Assembly: GCF_003149455.1 (NCBI RefSeq)
Contig: NZ_QFFK01000010.1
Span: 62,001-126,000 of the forward strand
Source: Chitinophaga deserti
GTDB taxonomy: Bacteria > Bacteroidota > Bacteroidia > Chitinophagales > Chitinophagaceae
DNA length: 64,000 nucleotides
Direction: 5' to 3'
A program made the translations under genes and the position numbers. The notes under the pieces are model-generated. The model had not been told where the DNA came from. It did no database searches and saw only the letters and a program-made list of their open reading frames with translations. This document shows positions 40,646 through 48,745 of the stretch, piece by piece. Positions within the stretch are counted from its first letter, which is position 1. Each line of letters starts with the position of its first letter.

Positions 40646-41938
40646 ATGAAATATTTGCCACTGGATCAACAGATCTTCATCAAGAACCGCAACAGATTTA
40701 CGGCAAAAATGCAGCCCGGCTCCATCGCCATCTTCAACTCAAACGATGAGTTGCCCACCAATGGAGACGCTCTTCATCCTTTCCGTCAGAATTCAGACCT
40801 GTACTGGCTTACCGGTATCGATCAGGAAGACACGATGCTCGTGCTTTTTCCCGATAACCCGGACCCCAGGCACCGCGAAGTGCTCGTACTCGTAAGACCT
40901 AACGAACTGAAGGAAAAATGGGACGGCCACCGTCTTCGCCGCGAAGAAGCCACCGCCATTTCCGGCATCACCACCATCGTATGGCTCGATGCCCTCGATG
41001 CGCTGCTCCAGACATGGATTCACGATGCCGTGAACATCTACCTCAACACCAACGAAAATAACCGTAAGAGCAATTACGTTCCCGTACGCGATTACCGCTA
41101 CGCACAGGAGCTCCGCACCCGCTACCCTCTTCATAACTTCCTCCGTGCCGCATCCCTCCTGAAAGAGCTGCGCTCCGTGAAAACACCGGAAGAAATAGCA
41201 GTGCTGCAAACGGCCATCGATATCACGGAAAAAACTTTCCGCCGCCTCCTCGGCTTCATCCGCCCCGGCGTGTTTGAACACGAGATCCATGCAGAAATCT
41301 GGCATGAATTCCTCCGCAACCGCGCCACCGGCGAAGCTTACGGTTCTATCATCGCCTCGGGCGACCGTGCCCGCACCCTCCACTACGTTTCCAATAACCA
41401 GGAGTGTAAAGACGGAGAAGTGATCCTGATGGACTTTGGCGCTGCCTATGGCGGTTACAATGCCGATCTTACCCGCAGCGTACCTGTAAACGGCAAGTTC
41501 ACCAAGCGCCAGCGCGATGTGTATAACGCCTGCCTCCACCTGCACAATTACGCCAAAAGCCTGCTCAAACCGGGCATCACTATCGCAGAGTACCACACGC
41601 AGGTAGGTGTTGAAGCCGGTAAGGAATTCGTGAAACTGGGGCTGCTCACCGAGGCCGACATCAAAAACGAAGACCCGGAAACACCCGCATACCGCAAATA
41701 CCTCTACCACGGCATCTCCCACCATCTCGGAGTGGATGTACACGACCTCGGTCCTTCTTTCCACAAGCCTATCCCCGACGGGGCGGTGCTGACCGTGGAG
41801 CCGGGTATCTACATCCAGGAAGAGCAGCTGGGCATCCGCATCGAGAATAACATCTGGGTGAAAGCAGGTGGCAATGTGGATCTCATGAAAAATATCCCCA
41901 TCACGGCCGACGAAATCGAGGCCCTGATGAAAAAATAA
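40646..41938 (+). CDS. pepP: Xaa-Pro aminopeptidase (aminopeptidase P)
   Basis: PepP (430 residues) removes an N-terminal residue that precedes proline. The N-terminal domain (about 1-165) has the family block FRQNSDLYWLTGIDQEDTMLVL. The C-terminal pita-bread domain carries the dinuclear metal ligands: Asp in LMDFGAAYGGYNADLTR (two Asp), His in HGISHHLGVDVHDLG, Glu in VEPGIYI and Glu in GIRIENNIWV. There is no signal peptide, so it is cytoplasmic. It has a good promoter and a strong terminator and is a single-gene unit. Confidence 0.96.
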   Translation: MKYLPLDQQIFIKNRNRFTAKMQPGSIAIFNSNDELPTNGDALHPFRQNSDLYWLTGIDQEDTMLVLFPDNPDPRHREVLVLVRPNELKEKWDGHRLRREEATAISGITTIVWLDALDALLQTWIHDAVNIYLNTNENNRKSNYVPVRDYRYAQELRTRYPLHNFLRAASLLKELRSVKTPEEIAVLQTAIDITEKTFRRLLGFIRPGVFEHEIHAEIWHEFLRNRATGEAYGSIIASGDRARTLHYVSNNQECKDGEVILMDFGAAYGGYNADLTRSVPVNGKFTKRQRDVYNACLHLHNYAKSLLKPGITIAEYHTQVGVEAGKEFVKLGLLTEADIKNEDPETPAYRKYLYHGISHHLGVDVHDLGPSFHKPIPDGAVLTVEPGIYIQEEQLGIRIENNIWVKAGGNVDLMKNIPITADEIEALMKK

Positions 41939-41957
41939 TGGCACCCGCCATCCCAAA

Positions 41958-41987
41958 GCCCCCCGCAAAGCGCAGGGGGCTTTTTTT
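41958..41987 (+). terminator. Intrinsic terminator after pepP
   Basis: GCCCCC (41958-41963) pairs with GGGGGC (41975-41980), with an inner CGC/GCG helix in the loop, and seven T residues follow. Confidence 0.9.
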
Positions 41988-42107
41988 GTGAACCTGCGGC
42001 AGGCATTTCACATATATTCTTCAATTTTTAATATTTTTCCGCCGGGAAACCGGGCACTTGTCCGAAAACGTTCCCAATCACTGGCGCTGGCGCCAACAAC
42101 CGGTATC

Positions 42108-42875
42108 ATGAAACAAATTCCTAACATCCTTACGCTGTCCAACCTTTTCTGCGGTGCGCTGGCCATTATTTTTATCCTGCACGCCCCGGAATACATCGCC
42201 GAATTCAACGGCACGGAATATACCATTACCAATCCTGAGCCGATTTACTGGGCAAGCGGACTGGTAGTGCTGGCCGGTATCATTGATTTCTTTGACGGAT
42301 TTGTGGCGCGGTTGCTGAAAGTATCCAGCGAGATGGGTAAGCAGCTGGATTCGCTGGCAGACGTAGTATCCTTTGGTGTGGTGCCCGGTATGATCCTGTT
42401 CCGCCTCCTGCAAAGCGCTTACATGCAGATGCCGGATGTATATGATGTATCGGTTATCAACCTCGCTCCGGCGTTGCTGGTGCCCTGCTTTGCCGCATAC
42501 CGCCTCGCAGTGTTTAACCTCGATACCCGGCAAACAGAGCACTTCATCGGCGTTCCCACGCCGGCTGTGGGCTTCCTGGTAGCTTCTTTCCCGCTGATTA
42601 TGCTGTACAATCCGTTCGGACTGGCACAGTGGCTGGAAAACATCTGGGTATTGTATGGTATTATTGCGGCGTTGTGCTACCTCATGGTAAGTTCCCATCC
42701 CATGATCAGCCTGAAATTCAAAAACCTCTCGGTAAAAGATAACTGGACGCGCTTTTTACTGGTGATCCTCACTGTGGCGAGTATACCGGTATTGGGATAT
42801 GCAACGGTGCCTTTTGTGTTTGCAGTATATGTTGTACTGTCCCTCATCGTACCCCCAAAGAGCCAGCATGGCTGA
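42108..42875 (+). CDS. pssA: CDP-diacylglycerol-serine O-phosphatidyltransferase
   Basis: PssA (255 residues) makes phosphatidylserine, the precursor of phosphatidylethanolamine, in the inner membrane. The CDP-alcohol phosphatidyltransferase signature is complete: DGFVARLLKVSSEMGKQLDS, continuing LADVVSFG, gives DGxxARxxxxxxxxGxxxDxxxD. Several membrane helices are evident (LTLSNLFCGALAIIFIL, YWASGLVVLAGIIDFF, the helices after residue 170). The start ATG at 42108 gives the typical MKQIPNILTLSNLFCG; an in-frame ATG 40 codons upstream would add a tail not seen in the family and would overlap the pepP terminator. It is a stand-alone gene before purS. Confidence 0.94.
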   Translation: MKQIPNILTLSNLFCGALAIIFILHAPEYIAEFNGTEYTITNPEPIYWASGLVVLAGIIDFFDGFVARLLKVSSEMGKQLDSLADVVSFGVVPGMILFRLLQSAYMQMPDVYDVSVINLAPALLVPCFAAYRLAVFNLDTRQTEHFIGVPTPAVGFLVASFPLIMLYNPFGLAQWLENIWVLYGIIAALCYLMVSSHPMISLKFKNLSVKDNWTRFLLVILTVASIPVLGYATVPFVFAVYVVLSLIVPPKSQHG

Positions 42876-42913
42876 TTCTGCAATTCCTTCCGGGGAATTT
42901 CATAGTAAATTGC

Positions 42914-42921
42914 TAGCTTTG
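42914..42921 (+). promoter_or_regulatory. Bacteroidota -7 promoter element for purS
   Basis: TAGCTTTG matches TAnnTTTG exactly and ends 20 bases before the purS ATG at 42942. Confidence 0.65.
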
Positions 42922-42941
42922 CGTCTAAATTTTTCGAACAA

Positions 42942-43187
42942 ATGACATTTACTGCGCATATCAACGTGATGCCGTTGAAAGAACTGCTGGACCCCCAAGG
43001 CAAGGCTGTGCTGGGCGGATTGAAGAACCTGGGCCTGGGAAATGTACACGACGTACGTGTAGGCAAGCACATTACGCTCCAGATCGACGCGGCTTCCAAA
43101 GAAGAAGCGCAACAGATCGCTGAAAACGCCTGTCAGAAACTGCTGGCTAACCAGGTAATGGAATCTTACGAAGTAAACATTCAATAA
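42942..43187 (+). CDS. purS: Phosphoribosylformylglycinamidine synthase subunit PurS
   Basis: PurS (81 residues) is the small structural subunit that holds together PurL and the glutaminase PurQ in step four of purine synthesis. It has the typical features: FTAHINVMPLKELLDPQGKAV at the start, the LGNVHDVRVGKHITLQID strand pair and the EEAQQIAENACQKLLANQVMESYEV helix and strand at the end. The size is exact for the family. purL and purQ are not adjacent here; the next gene, three bases later, is rsmI, so this subunit gene lies apart from its partners. Confidence 0.93.
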   Translation: MTFTAHINVMPLKELLDPQGKAVLGGLKNLGLGNVHDVRVGKHITLQIDAASKEEAQQIAENACQKLLANQVMESYEVNIQ

Positions 43188-43190
43188 GCA

Positions 43191-43865
43191 TTGTCTAGGC
43201 TCTACCTCATCCCATCGCCAATAGGAAATCTGGGCGACATTACGTACCGGGCCGTTAAGGTGTTGGAAACGGTGGAGCTGGTGCTCGCGGAAGATACCCG
43301 TACCTCGGGGATACTCCTCAAGCATTACGGTATCAGTAAGCCTGTAACACCTTATCATCAGCATAATGAGCATAAGGTGTTACAGCATCTGGTACAACAG
43401 TTAAAGGAAGGGCGCTCCATGGCGCTCGTAACCGATGCCGGTACCCCCGGCGTGAGCGACCCGGGATTTCTCCTGGTGCGCGAATGTATCCGCGAAGGGA
43501 TTGATGTGGAATGCCTCCCCGGCGCCACTGCCTTCGTACCTGCCCTCGTAAACAGCGGCATTCCCATGAACCGCTTTGCTTTCGAAGGCTTCCTCCCCCT
43601 CAAGAAAGGCCGCCATACCCTGTTGACGCTCCTGGCTACCGAAACCCGCACCATGATTTTTTACGAATCGCCCCACCGCCTCGTAAAATCGCTGGAAGAC
43701 TTTATACAGTACTTCGGAGAATCCCGCCAGTGCTGTGTGTCGCGCGAGCTCACCAAGATGTTCGAAGAGAACAAGCGCGGCACCCTCACCGAAGTGCGCG
43801 ACCACTTTCAGGCCAAAGCCGTAAAAGGTGAAATCGTTATTATTGTGGAAGGAGTTCCTGAGTAA
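43191..43865 (+). CDS. rsmI: 16S rRNA (cytidine(1402)-2'-O)-methyltransferase
   Basis: RsmI (224 residues) methylates the ribose of C1402 in the 16S rRNA decoding centre using SAM. The tetrapyrrole-methylase fold opens with LYLIPSPIGNLGDITYRA. LVLAEDTRTSGILLKHYGI, LVTDAGTPGVSDPGFLLV, the GATAFVPALVNSGIP block and IFYESPHRL are family signatures, and RELTKMFEE follows. The start is TTG at 43191, three bases after the purS stop, with no nearby in-frame ATG; translation is probably coupled to purS. Its last 26 bases overlap the convergent VOC gene. Confidence 0.94.
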   Translation: MSRLYLIPSPIGNLGDITYRAVKVLETVELVLAEDTRTSGILLKHYGISKPVTPYHQHNEHKVLQHLVQQLKEGRSMALVTDAGTPGVSDPGFLLVRECIREGIDVECLPGATAFVPALVNSGIPMNRFAFEGFLPLKKGRHTLLTLLATETRTMIFYESPHRLVKSLEDFIQYFGESRQCCVSRELTKMFEENKRGTLTEVRDHFQAKAVKGEIVIIVEGVPE

Positions 43866-44211
43866 CTTCGGTCAGTTCTATTTTTCTCCCGTCGTGATCT
43901 TCAACAATGGCATTGAAACCCCAAGCTGTTTCCGCAGGTTGTGAGATTATTTTTATGCCTTTTTTGTTCAGCAGGTTCACCAGTTTTTCCAGTGATGACA
44001 CTTTGAAACCAAGTCTTGTTGTATTATCGGGAGAGGGTACACTTTTCGGCAAGGGGTAGATTTCCAGCACAAATCCGTTGCCAGTACTGGCATAATGGAA
44101 GGGACCATTCCCGTGTTTATGATATTCAAATGTAAATCCTAGCAGCGTATAGAAATCTTGCTGCTCCTGCATTTTATCGGTTTTGATGACAAGTAGGGAA
44201 AGCTCAGCCAT
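43840..44211 (-). CDS. Glyoxalase/VOC-superfamily protein
   Basis: This 123-residue protein has the paired beta-alpha-beta-beta-beta fold of the VOC superfamily. It starts AELSLLVIKTDKMQEQQDFY, has the GNGFVLEIYPLP strand with a candidate metal Glu, and ends in WGFNAIVEDHDGRKIELTE, where the second metal Glu would be. Members include glyoxalases, fosfomycin-resistance proteins and dioxygenases; this one is most like the small bacterial glyoxalase-like proteins of unknown substrate. It is more AT-rich than the housekeeping genes before it and overlaps rsmI tail to tail by 26 bases, marking the start of a compositionally different stretch. Confidence 0.85.
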   Translation of the reverse strand: MAELSLLVIKTDKMQEQQDFYTLLGFTFEYHKHGNGPFHYASTGNGFVLEIYPLPKSVPSPDNTTRLGFKVSSLEKLVNLLNKKGIKIISQPAETAWGFNAIVEDHDGRKIELTEVTQELLPQ

Positions 44212-44260
44212 ATCTTAAAAGTAAAATCTTTTTTATTTGTTTTATGCTATCTGCGCCTCT

Positions 44261-44929
44261 TTAAACCGCAATGATCCTCCTCGAGCCGTAATCCACTGTT
44301 TTTCTTTGAAGTGATCCATCCAGTATCAGAAGGTCAAGTGCTTTCTCAATCGGGGCTTTACTTTCATTAAAGAAGGCTGCCAATGGCTTAAATCTTTCTG
44401 TTGTAGACATGTACAACTCAAAAAAGTAACTATTCAAATATCCGAATTCAGGAAAGGTAATAATAATGACTTCCAGTACTTGACCAGTTTCAATGTTTTC
44501 GAATCTGCATTCTGCTCCGTGCAGATGAAATTGCCATACTTCATTTAGTTGCCGGAGGTGCAGCCTGTAGCCTTCTGCAAAACGTAACTCATGTAATCCA
44601 TCCAGCGTCTGCAGATCTACTCCGAATGTTTCAGCCATCAGCTGCATTAGACCATTGGCCTCTCTCCGGAATGATCTCGCACATTCCAGTACTGCTGCTT
44701 TATGGGGTAAAATTTTTTCTGTTGAAATGGAAGGAGAGATGTGAATGGTGCATTCCCGCTCCTGTATTCTTACATAATGATCCGGCAGGGAATAGGTAAG
44801 GGATGCGAAGTAATCTGTGGGAAGGTGGAAGTAGTGAAATGAAAAAGATGTTTTTGTTTTTAATAATGCCAGGAGTTCCCCGGGTGACATCAGTTTATCT
44901 CCCGGGCCAAATTGCATATCATAATTCAT
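44261..44929 (-). CDS. Unrecognised AT-rich protein
   Basis: I do not recognise this 222-residue protein. It has no signal peptide or membrane segment. The N-terminal half includes SFSFHYFHLPTDYFASLTY and QERECTIHISPSIS. A middle helix follows (AAVLECARSFRREANGLMQL), then GLHELRFAEGYRLHLRQLNEV, and the C-terminus is basic (KTVDYGSRRIIAV). Base composition is visibly AT-richer than that of the neighbours at both sides. The ATG at 44929 is preferred; an upstream in-frame TTG at 44956 is possible. It is preceded by a long gene-free stretch and followed by the VOC gene, so it may have come in with this AT-rich block. Confidence 0.6.
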   Translation of the reverse strand: MNYDMQFGPGDKLMSPGELLALLKTKTSFSFHYFHLPTDYFASLTYSLPDHYVRIQERECTIHISPSISTEKILPHKAAVLECARSFRREANGLMQLMAETFGVDLQTLDGLHELRFAEGYRLHLRQLNEVWQFHLHGAECRFENIETGQVLEVIIITFPEFGYLNSYFFELYMSTTERFKPLAAFFNESKAPIEKALDLLILDGSLQRKTVDYGSRRIIAV

Positions 44930-45871
44930 ATCAGAAAGATAACAACTATCCTTCAACTCATGAAGGTTGCTGGATGCAGTGAACTTTATAATTGGTTAAC
45001 AGTATATACAATTATGTGCATATAATATATAAACATCCATTTACTTACCTATGTTTTATCCCTTTATTAGGATAAGACATAGATAAGGTATAGATAAGTC
45101 ATAGATAAGATATAGATAAGTCATCTCACTTTTTTCTGAGCTGTTACTGCGGATTTTGGATAATATAGTATTGGAGGTGGATAGCAGTAGCGTGTTTACA
45201 ACTTTCGCAGAAAACGGAACGGTTGGTTTACATTTTTCGAAGGATATGAAAAGGCTGGCAGTCGCCGGATGAATTTTATTGAAGGAAGACTATGCTTAAT
45301 GTAAACTATCCGGCGTGATGAATTATAGCCCAAACTGGATTCCTCCATTGGGAATATAATTAGACAGGTGGCATTCTGTATTTATTCGTGAAGACCTATT
45401 GATTCGAAATGTTAACCGGAAGGATTGATGGGTTAAAAAACAAATCACAATACTTTCATGAGAGCAGAAAGGTAATGCCTGCAGAAAGTAAACTGCTTTA
45501 GAAAAATCTATTAAACATGTTGTTTAAGATGCATTCCCGGATGGATCAATGGGTGTTGAACTGAATGAAGTTGTTCATATTATTGTAAGAAGCATTCTTG
45601 TTTTAGCTGCATACAATGTGAAACCTGCCGCATGTACGAAACTGCTGCGTGCCCGCACTACAACAAGTTTGCGCCGCATAAAACCAGTTATCATCCACAT
45701 CCCGCCAGTTATCGATTTTTTTTGTGAATTAAATTTTATTACCTAATATTACATCGTTAGAAAAACCTTGGAATTGTAGCACAGCCCCAAACTCAGCACT
45801 ATAAGAATTATAAGTTAGACCCCGGTTTCCAATAACATTATTTTCAGCGCAAACCCCGAAATCCATCACTG
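44930..45871. other. About 940-base AT-rich, gene-free region upstream of the injection-system cluster
   Basis: No frame in this stretch has coding character that I trust; a 65-codon frame at 45549 lacks any recognisable motif. It contains an 11-bp tandem repeat at 45071-45125. I see no exact TAnnTTTG core in the last 300 bases; CAAGTTTG near 45663-45670 and TTTTTTTG near 45716-45723 are one-mismatch candidates. The promoter of the injection-system operon should lie here. No integrase or tRNA that would mark an island edge is visible. Confidence 0.6.
45071..45125. repeat. 11-bp tandem repeat, five units
   Basis: Five contiguous units follow the consensus GATAAGnnATA: they begin at 45071, 45082, 45093, 45104 and 45115, and the hexamer GATAAG is invariant in all five. 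Only the two spacer bases vary, apart from the last base of the last unit. It is intergenic, about 750 bases upstream of the injection-system operon. The period is the same as in the unrelated array at 1195-1271. Confidence 0.85.
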
Positions 45872-46465
45872 ATGATTGATCAGGTTTTGAGCGCGATCAT
45901 TGGTAAGTTGAACACATATATCGGTACGCTTGACCCTGAAGTTGTCCTCGGCAATATATCGTTCGCGGATGCCTATCAGGAAAATCCTTCGCAGAATGTG
46001 AGTGATAAGATCGTTGTGTCCGTTGTAAACATTCAGCAGGAAGAAACCTTGCGCAACCTGCCCTTCCGGCGTACGGTGTATACCAACGGTATTCCCGAAG
46101 TAGTGGAGCGGCAACCCGAGATACACCTTAATGTGTTCATCCTGGTCAGCGCCAATAAAAATACCTACAGCACAGCCCTGCAGCGCATCTCGCAGGTGAT
46201 CGCTTTCTTTCAGCGGCAGTTTGTATTTACGCCTGCAGACACACCCGTGCTGGGAACCCTCCAGCTAAACCGCGTTATTTTCGACCTGTATTCCACCCGC
46301 TTCGAAGAGTTGAACCAATTGTGGAGCGTGATGGGAGGGAAATACATTCCGTCTGTTATCTATAAAATGAGGATGGCCGTTATCCAGGATGCTCCGCAGT
46401 CCGGCTCCGGCATCATCACTGAAATTAACCTGCAAACACAGGTACTTGGCACTAAAACCGAATAG
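45872..46465 (+). CDS. DUF4255/Pvc16-like cap (tube-sheath terminator) of the contractile injection system
   Basis: This 197-residue protein belongs to the DUF4255 (Pvc16/Afp16 N-terminal) family, which caps the tube and sheath at the end away from the baseplate and fixes particle length. Characteristic segments are IDQVLSAIIGKLNTYI at the start, KIVVSVVNIQQEETLRN with the upstream Asn-Pro turn, HLNVFILVSANKNTYSTALQRI and the FDLYSTRFEELNQLWSVMGGKYIPSVIYKMRM block near residue 135-165, with Pro-Ser-Val-x-Tyr-Lys at its end. In Afp and PVC the cap gene is near the end of the cluster; here it is first, as in Bacteroidota systems. It is followed after 44 bases by a gene I do not recognise. Confidence 0.88.
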   Translation: MIDQVLSAIIGKLNTYIGTLDPEVVLGNISFADAYQENPSQNVSDKIVVSVVNIQQEETLRNLPFRRTVYTNGIPEVVERQPEIHLNVFILVSANKNTYSTALQRISQVIAFFQRQFVFTPADTPVLGTLQLNRVIFDLYSTRFEELNQLWSVMGGKYIPSVIYKMRMAVIQDAPQSGSGIITEINLQTQVLGTKTE

Positions 46466-46509
46466 CTTCGGCACGAATTGTTATTGAATAACCCCTTTGT
46501 GTAGTAACT

Positions 46510-47262
46510 ATGGAAAAACTGGTTTGGCGTTATATCCCTGAATTCAGGATACGCATCCGTATCAACAACGCAGACCCCGGCGACGGCGTTCGCCTGATCC
46601 TTTCCCCCCTCAGTGAGGCGGTAGCAGCTAATTTCGGCTTGCTCATCCGTTCCTCTCCCGGCGGCCTTACTGCATTTTGTAAGCAACACCATAATGGCGT
46701 TACCTGGGTGCCCGCTACCGCACTCACACAGCCCGTGCAATTCACTTTCTGGCTCATCATCGATAAAGCCCGCGCAGCACTGCCCGATTTCTTTGAACAG
46801 GGCACGCAGCAGCTGGGGCGCCGCATTTTCTACGCCAGCAATCTCACCGCCGCAGGTGTTATCGACGCTAATCTTGCCGGTAACCTGGTAACCCTTACTG
46901 CCACCGCTAACGCAGGCAACGCAGAAAATGGTGCGCTCAGCGGTTATCTCCTTTCCCGTAAAGTAACACCCGGAGCATTTAACCAGATACGTGCCGGGAA
47001 GATCGCTGCGGGAGCCCCGGTCAGCTTTACCCTCAGCGAAGCCGTTGCGCCGCTGCAGGAGCGTGTGGGCCTCGACCTCAGGCCGCATCCGCGCGGGGCT
47101 TATGTAGTACGTCTCGAAGGCGGTGCCCCGCTGGAAGAAAAAGTAGTCTTCGACCAGAACGCCGCCACGGCCGATGTCTGCGGTGTGATCGACATATTTA
47201 AGCAAGCCTGGCACCTGGCCCCACAGCCACGGGAATACAGCATCAATTTTCAAAGAACCTGA
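46510..47262 (+). CDS. Unrecognised protein encoded between the cap and the sheath genes
   Basis: I cannot name this 250-residue protein. It has no signal peptide or membrane segment and no catalytic motif. The N-terminal part (MEKLVWRYIPEFRIRIRIN, then VRLILSPLSEAVAANFGLLI) and the segment VQFTFWLIIDKA look beta-rich; the middle is Ala/Asn-rich (LTATANAGNAENGALSGYLL), and the C-terminal part has VGLDLRPHPRGAYVVRLEGG and the end YSINFQR. Position, strand and spacing (44 bases after the cap, 15 before sheath 1) make it part of the injection-system operon. A structural role such as a cap adaptor or plug is possible by context only; a cytoplasmic assembly factor is equally open. Confidence 0.7.
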   Translation: MEKLVWRYIPEFRIRIRINNADPGDGVRLILSPLSEAVAANFGLLIRSSPGGLTAFCKQHHNGVTWVPATALTQPVQFTFWLIIDKARAALPDFFEQGTQQLGRRIFYASNLTAAGVIDANLAGNLVTLTATANAGNAENGALSGYLLSRKVTPGAFNQIRAGKIAAGAPVSFTLSEAVAPLQERVGLDLRPHPRGAYVVRLEGGAPLEEKVVFDQNAATADVCGVIDIFKQAWHLAPQPREYSINFQRT

Positions 47263-47277
47263 TTAAACTGATCGCTC

Positions 47278-48726
47278 ATGTTAAACTTAGCAAATCTTAA
47301 AACCCCCGGCGTTTACATCGACGAGGTACCCAAATTCCCGCCGTCTGTGGCGCAGGTGGAAACTGCCATCCCGGCCTTCATCGGCTACACCCGGCTTACC
47401 ACGCTGAATGGCAATTCGCTGGTGAACAAACCGGTACGCATCACTTCCATGGTGGATTACGAATCCATCTTCGGTGCACGGCTGGAAACATTCACCGCGC
47501 AGGTTAACACCGTAAACGGACAGCACGTGGTAGCCGCCGGTCCAACAGCGCCGGCAGCTCTTTTCAGAATGTACTATGCCATGCAGATGTACTTCTCCAA
47601 CGGTGGCGGCCCCTGCTACATCGTTTCCATCGGAGCCGATACGGCCACGCCTCCTGCAGCCACCATCGGTAATTACACCGCGGGACTGGCAGCCATCGCC
47701 AAAGAAGATGAGCCTACACTGCTCGTGTTCCCCGATGCGCAGATCCTCAACCAGGGCGATTTCTATAATCTGCAATCGCTCGCGCTGGCACAGTGCGCCG
47801 ATCTGAAAGACCGCTTTGTAATCATGGACGTGTTTAACGGTCATCTAGATTACACCAACCCCGGCAATACCAATGTGATCGATGATAATGCCAACGGCTT
47901 CCGTACCCTTATCGGCAACAACAACCTGTTATACGGGGCTGCTTATTATCCGCATCTCGAAACTTCGCTGACGCTGAATTATAACGAAGAAGCAGTTACC
48001 ATTACAGGCTCCCTTAACGGCAACCCCGTTCCCGGCGCCATGGTGCTGCGGATTTTTGAGCCTACTGTTCCGCAGGAAGCCAACTCGCTGTATCACGTAG
48101 CGAATAAATTATATCATCAGATTAAAAATGCCATAACGGCCATGCCGGTGATCATGCCGCCCAGCAGTACCATTGCGGGCGTGTATGCCACCGTAGACGC
48201 CACACGTGGTGTGTGGAAGGCCCCGGCCAATACCAGTCTCCGTTTTGTACGCAGGCCGCTGGTTACTATCAGTGACGATGCGCAGGAGAATCTGAATGTG
48301 CATACAACAGGCAAGAGTGTGAACGCCATCCGTTCTTTCAGTGGTAAAGGTGTGCTCGTATGGGGTGCACGCACGCTGGCGGGTAACGATAACGAATGGC
48401 GCTATGTGAGCGTACGCCGTTTCTTCAACATGGTGGAAGAATCTACCAAGAAAGCATCCGAACCATTCGTGTTTGAGCCCAATGATGCCAACACCTGGGT
48501 GAAGGTGCGCGCCATGATTGAGAACTTCCTCATCCTGCAATGGCGGGCAGGAGCGTTGGCAGGCGCCAAACCAGAGCATGCTTTTTATGTGAAAGTGGGC
48601 CTTGGACAAACAATGACCGCGCAGGATATTCTCGAAGGCCGCATGATCGTGGAGATCGGTATGGCCGTGGTTCGTCCTGCGGAATTCATCGTACTCCGCT
48701 ACAGCCACAAAATGCAGGAATCTTAA
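47278..48726 (+). CDS. Contractile sheath protein 1 (phage tail sheath family)
   Basis: This 482-residue sheath subunit polymerises around the tube and shortens to drive it into the target. The N-terminus LKTPGVYIDEVPKFPPSV followed by AIPAFIGYT is the conserved tail-sheath start, and the C-terminal third holds the conserved core: VNAIRSFSGKGVLVWGARTL, NEWRYVSVRRFFNMVEES, MTAQDILEGRMIVEIGMAVV and PAEFIVLRYSHKMQES. The GVWKAPAN motif near residue 310 joins the variable middle to the core. It is the shorter of two sheath paralogues encoded in tandem, and the C-terminal 150 residues of the two are nearly identical. Confidence 0.95.
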   Translation: MLNLANLKTPGVYIDEVPKFPPSVAQVETAIPAFIGYTRLTTLNGNSLVNKPVRITSMVDYESIFGARLETFTAQVNTVNGQHVVAAGPTAPAALFRMYYAMQMYFSNGGGPCYIVSIGADTATPPAATIGNYTAGLAAIAKEDEPTLLVFPDAQILNQGDFYNLQSLALAQCADLKDRFVIMDVFNGHLDYTNPGNTNVIDDNANGFRTLIGNNNLLYGAAYYPHLETSLTLNYNEEAVTITGSLNGNPVPGAMVLRIFEPTVPQEANSLYHVANKLYHQIKNAITAMPVIMPPSSTIAGVYATVDATRGVWKAPANTSLRFVRRPLVTISDDAQENLNVHTTGKSVNAIRSFSGKGVLVWGARTLAGNDNEWRYVSVRRFFNMVEESTKKASEPFVFEPNDANTWVKVRAMIENFLILQWRAGALAGAKPEHAFYVKVGLGQTMTAQDILEGRMIVEIGMAVVRPAEFIVLRYSHKMQES

Positions 48727-48745
48727 CCTCTTAATCTGATTGGAT

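Noticed and set aside
40793..41968. 391-codon minus-strand frame opposite pepP
   Set aside because: It is a shadow frame and it covers the pepP terminator.
45549..45746. 65-codon frame in the gap before the injection system
   Set aside because: It has no motif, no promoter core or ribosome-binding site in place, and lies in AT-rich sequence where chance frames are common.
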